Part shown: positions 63,385 to 64,000 of the stretch, one piece after another
Layout of the letters: each line of letters starts with the position of its first letter
How positions within the stretch are numbered: the stretch's first letter is position 1
Assembly: GCA_020831895.1 (NCBI GenBank)
Contig: JAFIFS010000070.1
Span: 24,010-88,009 of the forward strand
From: Chromatiales bacterium
GTDB taxonomy: Bacteria > Pseudomonadota > Gammaproteobacteria > Steroidobacterales > GCA-2729495
Length of the DNA stretch: 64,000 nucleotides
Direction: 5' to 3'
Translations under genes and position numbers: made by a program
Notes under the pieces: model-generated
Database searches by the model: none
What the model was told of the DNA's origin: nothing
What the model saw: only the letters and a program-made list of their open reading frames with translations

Positions 63385-63908
63385 CAGGACCAGCAGTCGG
63401 GTGACCAGCCGGTCTTGACCTTGCCCTGAGCCTGCAGCGCCTCGACAAAGGACGGGCGGACTGTCAGCTCGCAGATCTTTCCTCACGTATACAGCTGGGT
63501 GCATGCAGGCCTCGACATAGGCGCCCATGCGCCAGCCTTCCGGCTTCTTCCTGAGGACAGCCATCACAGGATCGCGGCCGCTCATCGGACGGGCGTAATC
63601 CCACCCCCTCTGAGCTTGAGATCCCAGCTGAAATCGCTCATGGCGATGGCTACGTCGGGCGCAACGAGCTTGAGCTTGAGGTTCTTGTAGCAAAAGCACG
63701 GGGCCTCTACATAGCTGACGCCGGGTCTGGGTTCCCAGTAGCGCTCGAGTCCTGTCCAGCTGTCGATGTAGCCGTCGACTTCCATGGGGCGGTAGAAGGG
63801 CTGCGGATCATCACGATCCCAGAGTTCACCAAGCCCTGAATAATTCCGGCTGCTCCAGCATTCCTCGTACTGATCGAAGAAGGCCCTGATTTCGGCTTCG
63901 GTGCTCAC
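63385..63908 (-). pseudogene. NTF2/SnoaL-like gene broken by two frameshifts near the contig end
   Basis: From GTG 63908 (AAGGA upstream) the frame reads an NTF2-like start, EAEIRAFFDQYEECWSSRNY, to SDFSWDLKLRGGG. It then continues in a second frame as DYARPMSGRDPVMAVLRKK and EGWRMGAYVEACMHP, and in a third as KICELTVRPSFVEALQAQGK to TGA 63385-63387. One base seems lost in the G run at about 63600-63608 and one gained in the A run at about 63477-63482. Both lie in homopolymers 300-500 bases from the poly-G end, so sequencing error is as likely as real decay. Confidence 0.6.
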
Positions 63909-63941
63909 CTAGGGTTTCCTTCATGATCGTGGACGTTGCAG

Positions 63942-64000
<59 letters not shown>

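Overview
The window is GC-rich chromosomal DNA, most likely from a gammaproteobacterium whose order I cannot name. Several gene orders support this: mltG-tmk-holB-pilZ; a complete ccmABCDEFGHI cytochrome c maturation operon; uvrC-pgsA followed by tRNA-Gly, tRNA-Cys and tRNA-Leu (as in the enterobacterial uvrC-pgsA-glyW-cysT-leuZ order); and nudJ-mnmA near purB. Overlapping stop/start codons (ATGA, GTGA, TTGA, CTGA) are very common, so the gene packing is tight. The right end finishes in an artefactual poly-G tract, so it is a contig end.

Layout. 1-2840: cell wall and replication operon (mltG, tmk, holB, pilZ). 2859-10478: signalling and metabolism, with a double cyclic-nucleotide/rhodanese protein, a FadJ-like beta-oxidation enzyme coupled to an EEP phosphodiesterase, an orphan ThsB-like TIR protein, a ferredoxin-NADP reductase, a lipocalin, a PilZ protein and a Crp/Fnr regulator. 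10581-18443: argE and the ccm operon. 18634-24814: an APH/P-loop kinase fusion, a PEBP protein, a methyltransferase, a decayed PQQ-type sugar dehydrogenase/cytochrome c gene, and the glutathione-dependent formaldehyde pair frmA-frmB. 24815-30533: a near-gene-free stretch, a small lipoprotein, three tRNAs, pgsA, uvrC and a class II DAHP synthase. 30813-44937: NfeD-slipin pair, glycine-zipper protein, mazG-nudL, fumC, purB, nudJ-mnmA, acnA, tatD. 44922-49312: NERD protein and thrA-thrC without thrB.

49471-63908 looks like accessory catabolic DNA. It carries an unknown P-loop protein, a class III CoA-transferase coupled to a UbiD decarboxylase through a rare CTG start, and a CTP-type (archaeal) riboflavin kinase domain fused to a HAD phosphatase and convergent with that UbiD. 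After these come a nucleotide-sugar-epimerase-like protein, an ABC transporter, an SDR, a membrane protein, a second UbiD, a nitrilase-superfamily pseudoenzyme (Cys to Gly) tail to tail with an intact paralogue, a membrane protein and a broken NTF2-like gene.

The best candidate for something undescribed is this UbiD island. UbiD enzymes need prenylated FMN. A flavin-kinase/phosphatase fusion beside UbiD suggests local cofactor supply or salvage. This is inference, because no ubiX lies in the window and the substrate is unknown.
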